Source of the DNA: Bacteroidota bacterium
Lineage (GTDB): Bacteria > Bacteroidota > Ignavibacteria > Ignavibacteriales > Ignavibacteriaceae
Assembly (NCBI GenBank): GCA_021824145.1
Contig: JAKALM010000014.1
Span: forward strand, 1 to 64,000
Length of the DNA stretch: 64,000 nucleotides
Reading direction: 5' to 3'
Under the pieces are notes generated by a model that made no database searches, was not told where the DNA came from, and saw nothing but the letters and a program-made list of their open reading frames with translations. Numbering within the stretch: the first letter of the stretch is position 1; each line of letters opens with the position of its first letter. Both the position numbers and the translations under genes were made by a program. Below are positions 1-8,160 of the stretch, piece by piece.

Positions 1-20
1 TTCAAGTCCTGCCCCCGCTA
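1..20 (+). tRNA. 3' fragment of a tRNA gene (identity not determinable)
   Basis: The window opens inside a tRNA. A T-loop (TTCAAGT) is followed by the 3' T-stem strand CCTGC, the acceptor 3' strand CCCCGCT and a discriminator A. No CCA is encoded. The anticodon lies before the window, so the amino acid cannot be named. A rho-independent terminator follows immediately, which supports the reading. Confidence 0.7.
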
Positions 21-28
21 CTAAGAAA

Positions 29-60
29 AATCCCAATTTAAGATTGGGATTTTTTATTTT
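29..60 (+). terminator. Rho-independent terminator after the partial tRNA
   Basis: An 8-bp stem, ATCCCAAT/ATTGGGAT (30-37 with 43-50), has a 5-nt loop and is followed directly by a run of T residues. It lies just downstream of the tRNA 3' end on the plus strand. Confidence 0.85.
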
Positions 61-169
61 AAAATGCATTATAAATTGAATCGATAAGATTATTGCAATT
101 GTTTTTCAATTTGAATATGTTTTAATAACAGTAACAAAATTATTTAAATATTTTAAACGGGGAAACAGA

Positions 170-2632
170 ATGAAGAAATTCATTAATTCATTAATTATTG
201 TTTTTACATTAGACGGAATAATTTTTTTAGTCTGCATTTTAGGAATACTTCACGGCGCAGCAAAAGTTGACTTACCTATAAAATTTCAATCTTCTGGTTC
301 AGCCTTAATAATTAAAAGCTCCACAATAAATAAAGTTCAAGTTGGCGATACTGTTTATACAATTGACGGACAAAAATTTTCATCCCAAGATGAAATTGAA
401 GTTTATTTAGACGGTGTTAGAAAAGGTGATTCTGTAAATCTCATTTACTTAAAATCGGGAATAATGCACGAACTAAGTTTAGCACCTATTAGTTTTTATT
501 CTGATTTTTATCTAATAACAGATTCAATTTCATGTTTGCTATTTTTTTTAATAGGTATTTTTGTTTTAATTAAGAAACCAAAGGCTGAAGTTTCAAAAAT
601 TTTTCATTGGGTTGTTATTACAACTGCAGTTATCATGACAACAACTTGGGGAAATTATAAATTTGGTTCGTTTGGAATTGGATATCTGTTAAGATTTATA
701 TTTTCAATTGCATATACTATATCTCCAATTTTGTTCTTGCACTTTACATTAATATTCCCGCAAAGGAAAAAATTTAATAGAATATTTTTAATTAGTTTAT
801 ATTCTTTAGCATTTGCCTTAGGCGTAATTACTTATATAAACTTCGTGCCGGCTGCAGAATATAGAACTATACAATCTATTCATAATTATCTTTTCACTTT
901 TACATTATGTAGGGTTTTAATAGCTGCAAGCATTATTGTCGGAGTCATAATTTTTATACACTCATACAAAACCGCTCAAGTGGAATCGGAAAAGAAAAAA
1001 TTGAGATGGGTTCTGTTTGGATTAATTATAGGACCGCTTTTGTTTGCATTACTCTGGGTCGTCCCACAGGCAATTTATTCTTACGGATTGATTCCGGAAG
1101 AATCTATTGTAATCTTAATGCTTGCTGTTCCGGTTACATTTGCAATCGCAATTCTAAAATATCATATACTTGATATTGATTTAATTGTTAAGCGAAGTAT
1201 TATTTATTCTATTGTCATCAGCATTCTATTGGTTTGCTATGTTTCTATTATTTTTTTGATAACTAATTATATAAAAAATATCAGTGAATATACCGTAAGT
1301 TCTGTATCGGCAATAATAATTGCTATTCTTTTTCAGCCATTAAAATTAAAAGTACAAAGTTTTGTTGATAAAAAATTTTTCAGAGTTCAATATAATTTTA
1401 GGATTGCACTTAAAAATTTTATAAATGAAATAAAATATTCTCATACAAAAGTCGACCTTGCAAAAAAAATAATTGAAGAAATTAACAAACTTGTACCTGT
1501 CGAGAAAAGCGGTTTCTTTCTATTCGATTCCGAAAAAAGTAGAATTTATTTAGCAGCTCACAATAATTTCGAATTGCTTGAAAGCAGAAGCATTTATCTT
1601 AATCAAAAAGAAATTAAAACTGAACTGGATATGCCTATTGCACTTACTGACAAAGTTGAAACAGGAACAGAAATAGAAACGGCAGATAACCATGTTTTTA
1701 GAAAATGGGGAATTACCATGATTTTTCCGATGAAATCTTTAACAAAGAATATTTTAGGCTTTCTTGTATTAGGTGAAAAAAAATCTGGATTTAAATTTTC
1801 AATAGAAGATGTAGATCTATTTTTAGAAGTAACACTTCAAGCCGGTTTAGCACTTGATAGGATAATTACCCAGGAAGAATTGTTTCGTCAGCAGCTAATT
1901 AAAGAAAGGCTTGAAGAGTTAAACAAATTAAAATCATTTTTTATTTCATCTGTATCTCACGAATTAAAAACTCCTTTGACTTCTATTAAAATGTTTACAG
2001 AAATGCTGCAGGCAAATACTAAATTTAACAATGGTTCATCTAAAGAATATCTTGAAATAATTTCTAGCGAGTGCGATCGCCTTGGACGATTGATTGAGAA
2101 TGTTCTTGATCTTTCAAAAATTGAACGCGGAGTTAAAGAATATCATTTTTCTGAAATTAATATTAAAGCATTGTTATGCCGCTCGTTAGAATTGATGTCA
2201 TATCAATTTAAAATGGATCGCTGCCAAATTGAATATCATTTTTGTAATAGCGAATGTTCAATAATTGGTGATAGCGACTCAGTAATTAGCGCTGTATTGA
2301 ATTTACTTTCAAACGCAATCAAATATTCTTCAGCTCCAAAGAAGATAAAAATATCTTTCGAAATAATTGGAGATAAAGTTTTAATAGGATTTGAAAACAA
2401 TGGCACCACTCTTTCAGACGAAGAAATTAAATTTATCACCGAACCGTATTTCAGAACTGAAGAAGTAAAAAAACAAAACATTCAAGGGAGCGGAATCGGG
2501 TTAGCTCTTGTTAATCAAATTATGGAAGCTCACAATGGGAAATTAGAAATCCAAAGCATTCCCAATAAAGGCTGTAAATTTATTTTAATTTTTCCGATAG
2601 AGAAAAAACATGAAGCAGATTCTTATAATTGA
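170..2632 (+). CDS. Membrane sensor histidine kinase (PDZ-like, multi-TM, GAF, HisKA, HATPase)
   Basis: An 820-residue sensor kinase. An N-terminal membrane anchor (about 5-28) is followed by a PDZ-like segment (about 50-100, with the G-D-x-V-x-x-I-D-G signature). A multi-span membrane region (about 115-390) and a GAF-like domain (about 425-565) come next. The kinase core has an H-box with phosphoacceptor His597 in SHELKTP, an N-box near 711-720 and a GSGIGLAL G-box at 773-780. The start ATG has only a weak purine-rich site. It overlaps the downstream response regulator by 23 nt in another frame, so the two are almost certainly a cognate pair. The signal sensed is unknown; the PDZ-like part may bind a periplasmic peptide, which is inference. 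Confidence 0.9.
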   Translation: MKKFINSLIIVFTLDGIIFLVCILGILHGAAKVDLPIKFQSSGSALIIKSSTINKVQVGDTVYTIDGQKFSSQDEIEVYLDGVRKGDSVNLIYLKSGIMHELSLAPISFYSDFYLITDSISCLLFFLIGIFVLIKKPKAEVSKIFHWVVITTAVIMTTTWGNYKFGSFGIGYLLRFIFSIAYTISPILFLHFTLIFPQRKKFNRIFLISLYSLAFALGVITYINFVPAAEYRTIQSIHNYLFTFTLCRVLIAASIIVGVIIFIHSYKTAQVESEKKKLRWVLFGLIIGPLLFALLWVVPQAIYSYGLIPEESIVILMLAVPVTFAIAILKYHILDIDLIVKRSIIYSIVISILLVCYVSIIFLITNYIKNISEYTVSSVSAIIIAILFQPLKLKVQSFVDKKFFRVQYNFRIALKNFINEIKYSHTKVDLAKKIIEEINKLVPVEKSGFFLFDSEKSRIYLAAHNNFELLESRSIYLNQKEIKTELDMPIALTDKVETGTEIETADNHVFRKWGITMIFPMKSLTKNILGFLVLGEKKSGFKFSIEDVDLFLEVTLQAGLALDRIITQEELFRQQLIKERLEELNKLKSFFISSVSHELKTPLTSIKMFTEMLQANTKFNNGSSKEYLEIISSECDRLGRLIENVLDLSKIERGVKEYHFSEINIKALLCRSLELMSYQFKMDRCQIEYHFCNSECSIIGDSDSVISAVLNLLSNAIKYSSAPKKIKISFEIIGDKVLIGFENNGTTLSDEEIKFITEPYFRTEEVKKQNIQGSGIGLALVNQIMEAHNGKLEIQSIPNKGCKFILIFPIEKKHEADSYN

Positions 2633-3290
2633 AGACGATCCGGCAATACTAAGGGGATTAATAATTAGCTTAGAGGCTGAAAATTATGGCGTTCAATCGC
2701 AATCAGATGGCGAAAAAGGATATCAATTTGCAAAAACAAACAATATTGATTTGATAATTCTCGATATAATGCTTCCAAGTAAAAATGGCCTTGATATTTG
2801 CCGCGATCTTAGAAAAGATGGAATTTCTATTCCTATACTTATGCTTACAAGTAAAAAGGACGAAATAGATAAAGTGCTTGGATTAGAGATAGGCGCTGAT
2901 GATTATGTTACAAAACCGTTCAGCATTCGAGAATTGCTGGCAAGAATAAAAGCTATTCTTCGAAGAAAGAGTGAGATAACAAATGAATTATCAGAATACA
3001 CATTCGACAATATTCATTTGGATTTTGTAAAGCATGAAGCTGAAAAGCATGGCAACAAAATCAAACTTTCTGAAATGGAATTTAACATTTTAAAGTTTTT
3101 TATTCAGCATGAAGGAGAAGTAATTTCGCGTGATAAGTTTTTAGATAATGTTTGGGGTTATGATTCTTTTCCTACAACTCGAACTGTTGATAATTATATT
3201 CTTTCGTTAAGGAAAAAAATTGAGGATGATTTTTCAAATCCTAAGCATTTACTTACAATACATAAAGGGGGTTATAAATTTGTAAAGTAA
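2610..3290 (+). CDS. OmpR/PhoB-family response regulator
   Basis: A 226-residue regulator. The receiver domain (1-120) has acidic residues D9/D10, phosphoacceptor Asp52 in LDIMLP, Thr80 and Lys102 in TKPF. A winged-helix DNA-binding domain follows (about 130-226) and ends with the typical R-K-K-I and GGYKF signature. The start lies inside the 3' end of the preceding kinase gene (23-nt overlap), indicating translational coupling and partnership with it. Target promoters are not evident in the window. It ends 3 nt from a convergent gene, with no recognisable terminator between them. Confidence 0.95.
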   Translation: MKQILIIEDDPAILRGLIISLEAENYGVQSQSDGEKGYQFAKTNNIDLIILDIMLPSKNGLDICRDLRKDGISIPILMLTSKKDEIDKVLGLEIGADDYVTKPFSIRELLARIKAILRRKSEITNELSEYTFDNIHLDFVKHEAEKHGNKIKLSEMEFNILKFFIQHEGEVISRDKFLDNVWGYDSFPTTRTVDNYILSLRKKIEDDFSNPKHLLTIHKGGYKFVK

Positions 3291-3293
3291 TAA

Positions 3294-4733
3294 TTAAATT
3301 ATAACTTCTTTCTCTACTGTTAATTTGACCTCAGATTTAGAAATAGATTTTTCAAACGAACTTTCTTGAGGTTTGTTTTTTTTAAAAACTCTTTTCTTAG
3401 CATGATGCCTTTGAAATATTGAAAGTTTGAAATAAACGAAAGAAATCACCAAAAGTTTAAGAATAAATTGAGTGAATGATTCATTAATTGATTGCATTAA
3501 AATAATTTTTAACCATCGCTTAAATATTTTCTCCAAAGAATAAAAAATTTTATTCACATTTTTATATGCTTCATAAATTTCTTCTTCGGTTAAATTTTTA
3601 TGTTTGAATACCAAATGATCGCCTTCATAATGGGAAATATTAAAATCAGTAATTCTATCTTCATCTTTCAATTTAATGTAGAGAGGAGTTCCATAAATTG
3701 GGATTGTGATTGAGGGAAGGATTACTGACACTCCAACTTTATCTAAACACTCTGGCAGTGTTTTGTAATATTCTTTAGTATCATCTTCAAGTGCAAACAT
3801 TAAGCCGGTAAAAGTTAATATTCCTTTCCGGTGAAGCTTTTCAAATGCATTTTTATATTCTTCAACTTTATTTTGTTTTTTTTGAACACTTGCCAAACTA
3901 TTTTCATTCAGAGACTCCATTCCAATAAACGCCATTCTGCAATTTGCTTTTGAGAGTAATTCAATAAATTCATCATCGCGCAAACACTCAATGCCAAATT
4001 GAACTCCAATCGCCCAAAACTTGAGCTTTGCAATTTCTTTTAGGAGATTTTTTGCATTACTTAAATCGCCGCCAAAGTGATTATCATGAATCATTGCCAT
4101 TTTCTTCCGGTACCAAGGCAATTGCTTAGTGTTTTTTAAATCGGCAATAACATCAATAACCGGTCTCGTTCTATACGGAAGACGCTTAATATTTAACTGG
4201 CAATAAGTGCAAGTATGCGGACATCCCCGCGAGGCTTCTATAACGATTGGAACAGAAAATTTCTTTTCTACAAGATCAAACCTGGGCGATGGAATATTTT
4301 CTAAGCATGGAATAGGATTTGCATCATATCTTTTTTTAAGTGAGCCGAAAACTAAATCATATACCATTTCTTCCCAAACATTTTGCGCTTCTCCAACAAG
4401 AATAGAATCAAAATGTGGTTCAGCTTCTTCGGGAAAAGTAGAAACAAATTTGCCGCCGCCAATTACAATCTTTCCTTGCAAGTGAAATTTTTCTGCGACT
4501 TCATAAGCATGAAGTGAAAGATAATCCATAAAACTTATAGCAATAATATCTGCGTTCGTATTGTAATCGATTGGACGTACCATTTCATGAAGAACTTCAA
4601 CATCTACAATTGGGGGCGTCATTCCTGCTAATAATATTCCGGGTAATGGCGGAGCTGGCGTTAACGCATAATATGGTTCTTCATCAAGTAAATTCTGAAA
4701 TAGAACTATTATCAAAATCTTTGGCTTTTTCAT
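3294..4733 (-). CDS. B12-binding-type radical SAM enzyme, last gene of lipid-like cluster
   Basis: A 479-residue protein. A Rossmann-like cobalamin-binding-type N-terminus (about 1-140) is followed by a radical SAM core with the 4Fe-4S motif C171-x3-C175-x2-C178 (CPHTCTYC). I see no DxHxxG cobalamin-ligand motif, as is common in this class, so base-off B12 binding is uncertain. The C-terminus (about 400-479) is basic with one hydrophobic stretch and may touch the membrane. Relatives methylate unactivated carbons or build hopanoid, bacteriochlorophyll and antibiotic scaffolds. Here it sits 15 nt after an alpha-oxoamine synthase gene, behind a GGGAGAG ribosome binding site, suggesting it modifies that enzyme's product. 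The substrate is unknown. Confidence 0.85.
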   Translation of the reverse strand: MKKPKILIIVLFQNLLDEEPYYALTPAPPLPGILLAGMTPPIVDVEVLHEMVRPIDYNTNADIIAISFMDYLSLHAYEVAEKFHLQGKIVIGGGKFVSTFPEEAEPHFDSILVGEAQNVWEEMVYDLVFGSLKKRYDANPIPCLENIPSPRFDLVEKKFSVPIVIEASRGCPHTCTYCQLNIKRLPYRTRPVIDVIADLKNTKQLPWYRKKMAMIHDNHFGGDLSNAKNLLKEIAKLKFWAIGVQFGIECLRDDEFIELLSKANCRMAFIGMESLNENSLASVQKKQNKVEEYKNAFEKLHRKGILTFTGLMFALEDDTKEYYKTLPECLDKVGVSVILPSITIPIYGTPLYIKLKDEDRITDFNISHYEGDHLVFKHKNLTEEEIYEAYKNVNKIFYSLEKIFKRWLKIILMQSINESFTQFILKLLVISFVYFKLSIFQRHHAKKRVFKKNKPQESSFEKSISKSEVKLTVEKEVII

Positions 4734-4748
4734 TTTTTCTCTCCCAAA

Positions 4749-6062
4749 TTATGCAGCTTCAAACTGATATTTTGCTGCAGTTTGATTTTCATTTTTATAA
4801 AACTCTGTCCATATTTCATTTGTAACTTCTACAAGTTTATCTATATCTTCTTTTTTGTGAGTTGCCATCAAGCTAACTCTAAATCTTTGCTGAGAAATCG
4901 GAACCGCAGGATATTCAATTGAGTTTACAAAAATTCCATACTGATGAAATTTTAGCGCCGCTTTCCTTATATCCATTCCAACTGGAACTTTAAGCGGAAT
5001 AATTGGTGTTTGCAGATTTAAATCAATTCCAATTTTATGAAAAGAATCTTCTGCATATTTAATATTATTTCTAAGATTATCTAACAGTTGTGGTTCTTTC
5101 TCAAGAACATCAAGCCCAGCAAGAACAATTGCAATTGAAACTGGCGGTAGTGAAGCCGAAAACATATAAGACCTTGCAAAGAATCGGAGATAATTAATTA
5201 TTGGTTTTGATGCGGCTACAAATGCTCCGGTAGCTGCAAAAGTTTTGCTGAAAGTTCCCAAAGTAATATCAACTTGACCTTCAACGCCATAATGTTCTGC
5301 GGTTCCTTTGCCATGTTTACCTAGTACACCGGTTCCATGTGCATCATCTACAAGTAAAATTGCTCCTTTTGATTTACACAAAGGGACTATTTTATCAAGC
5401 GGTGCAGTATCACCATCCATTGAATATACGCCTTCAACGCCAACATAAACATCGTTGCTTGTATTAGTATTCTGATCTAATCTTAACTTAAACATGTTTA
5501 GGTTGTTGTGTGGAAAACGAAATGATTTTACATTTGACATTTTTATTCCATCGCAAAAAGAAGCGTGGCTGAAAGCATCATAAATAATAATATCATTTGG
5601 ATTTGTTAAACCAGAAACTAACCCAACATTTGCACTATAACCGCTTGAGAATATCAGCGCATCTTCTGCGCCTTTTAGTGCTGCAAGCCTTTCTTCCAAT
5701 TCTCTGTGTAAAATTGTATATCCATTTAATAACGGCGGACCGCCAATACCAGCTCCAAATTTTTTTAAAGCATCCAAAGCTTTATCTTTAACATAAGGAT
5801 GATTTGCTAATCCTAAATAATTATTTGACCCGAACATCAGCAATTTTTTTTCTTTGCCAGAAAATCGATCATAAATAATTACTTCCCTATCTGCGGCTGT
5901 TGTTATACATCTCCTATTCAACATTATATTATGTTGGCTAAGATCATCAATAAAATTTTCAAACAAACCGACCTTGTCATTTAATTTTAAATTTTTTCCT
6001 TTTAAAAGCATTTCTCGGAGATCAAAATTCTCTCCGCCGCGATATTCTAAATTATTTTCCAT
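4749..6062 (-). CDS. Alpha-oxoamine synthase, serine palmitoyltransferase-like (PLP-dependent)
   Basis: A PLP enzyme that condenses an amino acid with an acyl thioester. The motif GTFSKTF carries the PLP lysine (Lys273), VDDAHGTG provides the cofactor aspartate and histidine, and the later SYMFSASLPP stretch resembles serine palmitoyltransferase more than KBL or BioF. Residues 1-60 form an N-terminal extension. Two in-frame ATGs exist. The one at 6062 has AAAGG at a normal 8-nt spacing, whereas the upstream one at 6068 is too close, so I chose 6062 (437 residues). It has its own promoter and a palindrome upstream and is followed by the radical SAM gene. The likely product is a long-chain 3-keto amino lipid base. 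BioF, KBL or CqsA-type activities cannot be excluded. Confidence 0.85.
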   Translation of the reverse strand: MENNLEYRGGENFDLREMLLKGKNLKLNDKVGLFENFIDDLSQHNIMLNRRCITTAADREVIIYDRFSGKEKKLLMFGSNNYLGLANHPYVKDKALDALKKFGAGIGGPPLLNGYTILHRELEERLAALKGAEDALIFSSGYSANVGLVSGLTNPNDIIIYDAFSHASFCDGIKMSNVKSFRFPHNNLNMFKLRLDQNTNTSNDVYVGVEGVYSMDGDTAPLDKIVPLCKSKGAILLVDDAHGTGVLGKHGKGTAEHYGVEGQVDITLGTFSKTFAATGAFVAASKPIINYLRFFARSYMFSASLPPVSIAIVLAGLDVLEKEPQLLDNLRNNIKYAEDSFHKIGIDLNLQTPIIPLKVPVGMDIRKAALKFHQYGIFVNSIEYPAVPISQQRFRVSLMATHKKEDIDKLVEVTNEIWTEFYKNENQTAAKYQFEAA

Positions 6063-6080
6063 TTTCATTTCCTTTCAATA

Positions 6081-6097
6081 AAGTTGATAATCAACTT
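6081..6097. promoter_or_regulatory. Perfect 8-bp palindrome before the oxoamine synthase start
   Basis: AAGTTGAT-A-ATCAACTT is a perfect inverted repeat with a 1-nt centre. It lies between the predicted promoter and the ribosome binding site of the oxoamine synthase gene. It could be a repressor operator or a leader hairpin. No T-run follows, so it is not a terminator. Confidence 0.5.
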
Positions 6098-6144
6098 CTT
6101 ACAAAAGAAAAATACAGAAGTTAAATCCTCCAGGTGTCAGAATG

Positions 6145-6173
6145 AGATAAAAGACTTGTAAAAAAATTGTCAA
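6145..6173 (-). promoter_or_regulatory. Sigma-70-type promoter for oxoamine synthase and radical SAM genes
   Basis: On the minus strand, TTGACA (6173-6168) is followed after 17 nt by TTATCT (6150-6145). It lies in the 138-nt gap between the ThiL-like gene and the oxoamine synthase gene, so the last two genes of the cluster can be transcribed separately. Confidence 0.5.
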
Positions 6174-6200
6174 AGTGTATTGAGTATAAGTTTAAGAATT

Positions 6201-7226
6201 TTATCTCATATCTTTATCTATTTTTAATAACGCATTTAGATAAGAATCAATTCCACCACTTTGATTAAAAGATAGATTACGTATTTCCGTGCTATTTAGG
6301 GTTTGCAGCTTTCCATATATATTTATTTTAATTGCTGGTTCAGTTATTACTTTCCCAATTTTAATTGGCTGCCAATTTATTAATTCTGCTTCTGCTAAAA
6401 ATTTTTTTTCTTTGTCTGGATCAATAGTAAAAAGGAGTTCAAACTCGCCATGCTGACCAGCAAGCAGTAACCATAACGGAATTCCATTTTTTTCTGTAAT
6501 TGTTTTCGATTCATCATCAATTGTTGATTGCCAATCCTCATTAAGTTCAAATCCGCAATTATTTATTCTCATTAATTGATCGAGAGTTGAAATTACTCCA
6601 TCACTTGTATCCATACAAGCCGATGCAAATTTTTTAATAAACTTACTTTCTTTTAATCTTGCTATTGGTAAGTACTTAATTTTTTCTTTATTATTATTTA
6701 ACAGTTGAGTAATTGCAAAAGCATTTCCTCTTCCTAATTTGTTAGTTGAATAAAGTATTTGATTTGGACAACATCCTTTACGAGTGAGAAACTTTTTATC
6801 GTCAAAAAATCCAAGCGCCGTTCCTGTTAAGATTAGTTTTTCACCAAAGTTTGTGTCGCCGCCAAGCACATATGAATTTAATTTTTCACATGCATCTTTA
6901 ATTCCATTTTGCATTTTTTTTAGATCTTCTTCTTTAAATGATGATGGAATAATTTCAGAAATTAATATTCCAAGTAGATTTGCACCCGAAGCAGCAATGT
7001 CGCTAAAATTAACATTAACAATCATCCAACCGGTTAAATAAGGATCATTATATAATCCTGACTCAATTTCTTCAGCAATACTGTCAGTTGTTGCAGCCAG
7101 AATCATATTATTAGCTTTTATAATTTCAACATCGCTTTCAAAAGTTTTATTTAACTGATTTGGAGCGCGCAAAAATTTACTCGCTAACGATTTGATTAAA
7201 TTGTTTTCAAAAATTTGTTCTGTCAT
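6201..7226 (-). CDS. Divergent ThiL/AIR-synthase-family kinase
   Basis: A 341-residue member of the PurM/ThiL/SelD/HypE fold. It keeps the metal/ATP motifs NVNFSDIAASGA, GGDTN and DTSDG expected of ThiL. The ThiL substrate segment is not conserved: the usual E-G-V-H-F region reads EEIESGL, and the usual D-D-A-A-V is reduced to a single Asp. A different phosphoacceptor than thiamine phosphate is therefore likely, though plain ThiL remains possible. A GTG lies 6 nt upstream, but the ATG at 7226 has AAAGGTG at proper spacing and forms an ATGA overlap with the stop of the lipid kinase gene, so I use it. The tight coupling points to a shared pathway with the lipid kinase and prenyltransferase. Confidence 0.75.
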   Translation of the reverse strand: MTEQIFENNLIKSLASKFLRAPNQLNKTFESDVEIIKANNMILAATTDSIAEEIESGLYNDPYLTGWMIVNVNFSDIAASGANLLGILISEIIPSSFKEEDLKKMQNGIKDACEKLNSYVLGGDTNFGEKLILTGTALGFFDDKKFLTRKGCCPNQILYSTNKLGRGNAFAITQLLNNNKEKIKYLPIARLKESKFIKKFASACMDTSDGVISTLDQLMRINNCGFELNEDWQSTIDDESKTITEKNGIPLWLLLAGQHGEFELLFTIDPDKEKKFLAEAELINWQPIKIGKVITEPAIKINIYGKLQTLNSTEIRNLSFNQSGGIDSYLNALLKIDKDMR

Positions 7227-8152
7227 TTGCACACCTTTATAATTTTCTGCAATACAGAAAACTTAACAGATTTTGTTCTTACAATTTCACCGTCAAATTC
7301 AACTGCAAAATATTTTTCTGATGAGACAGCTAGATTATTCGTAGTCCAAGATTTTGTTTTTTTTATTTTGTTAAATCTACCAGATGAAAGTGCGACAAAT
7401 AATTTTAACCTTTCCTGCAAATTCATTTCATAGCAAAGATGAACGTTGAATAATCCATTTTCATATTCAGCTTTGTCACCATAATTCAAGTTCCCGGAGA
7501 AGTTTGGATTTTTTATAATACCAAGATTTGTAATTTTTGCAGAAAATTTCTCCGTTGAAGAACTGCTTATTTCTGCGATAAAATTTTTGTAATTAAATAT
7601 TTGATTTATTGCTGCATATATAATTGCTGCTGTAGTATTTTTTCTTTTTAATATATTTAAGATGCTGTCTGGATTATTAAAGAAATAGTTTGCTTCAGCA
7701 GTTATACCAATACTCGAATTGATTATGAAATATTTTGATTTGGTCGTCTCGTTTTCTATATAATCAATTTTACCGACATCCCGAAACTCGCTTTCATCAA
7801 AATTAATTGATGCTGAAATGTTTTGAATCATTTTATTGCCAGAAAATGGTTTATAAAAATCGTTACTCGATCCCAAACCAAGTGCACCAATTGTAATTTC
7901 TTTTAACTGTTTCGTATCGCAAGAATTTAATAATTCGTTTATCAATAAATTTAAAGTACCGTCTCCTCCTGCAGAAATAAAATTTCTTTCGCCATTGTTT
8001 ATAGCAATTTTAACATTTGTTTTTAATGAATTAACTCCATTTAGAAAGATATACTGCGGATAATTTAATTTGGGTAAAACTTGTTCTTGTATTGCTTCCC
8101 ATTTCTGCATAGCAATTCCGCCTGATGCTTTAGGGTTTATTAATAATAACAT
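7223..8152 (-). CDS. Diacylglycerol-kinase-like lipid kinase
   Basis: A 309-residue lipid kinase of the DAGK catalytic (YegS/ceramide/sphingosine kinase) superfamily. It starts with the LLLINPKASGG nucleotide-binding strand and has the GGDGT motif about 60 residues later. The family phosphorylates diacylglycerol, ceramide, sphingoid bases or related lipid alcohols at the membrane. The open frame extends upstream, but an ATG at 8152 follows an AGGTGATG ribosome binding site and coincides with the conserved N-terminus, so the extension is rejected. It starts 8 nt after the prenyltransferase gene and ends by an ATGA overlap with the ThiL-like gene. Given the serine-palmitoyltransferase-like gene downstream, a sphingoid-like acceptor is an attractive inference. 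Confidence 0.85.
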   Translation of the reverse strand: MLLLINPKASGGIAMQKWEAIQEQVLPKLNYPQYIFLNGVNSLKTNVKIAINNGERNFISAGGDGTLNLLINELLNSCDTKQLKEITIGALGLGSSNDFYKPFSGNKMIQNISASINFDESEFRDVGKIDYIENETTKSKYFIINSSIGITAEANYFFNNPDSILNILKRKNTTAAIIYAAINQIFNYKNFIAEISSSSTEKFSAKITNLGIIKNPNFSGNLNYGDKAEYENGLFNVHLCYEMNLQERLKLFVALSSGRFNKIKKTKSWTTNNLAVSSEKYFAVEFDGEIVRTKSVKFSVLQKIIKVCK

Positions 8153-8160
8153 ATCATCAC

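Noticed and set aside
36-169. Possible sigma-70 promoter before the first sensor kinase
   Set aside because: Only AT-rich sequence; no pair of -35 and -10 elements at a usable spacing.
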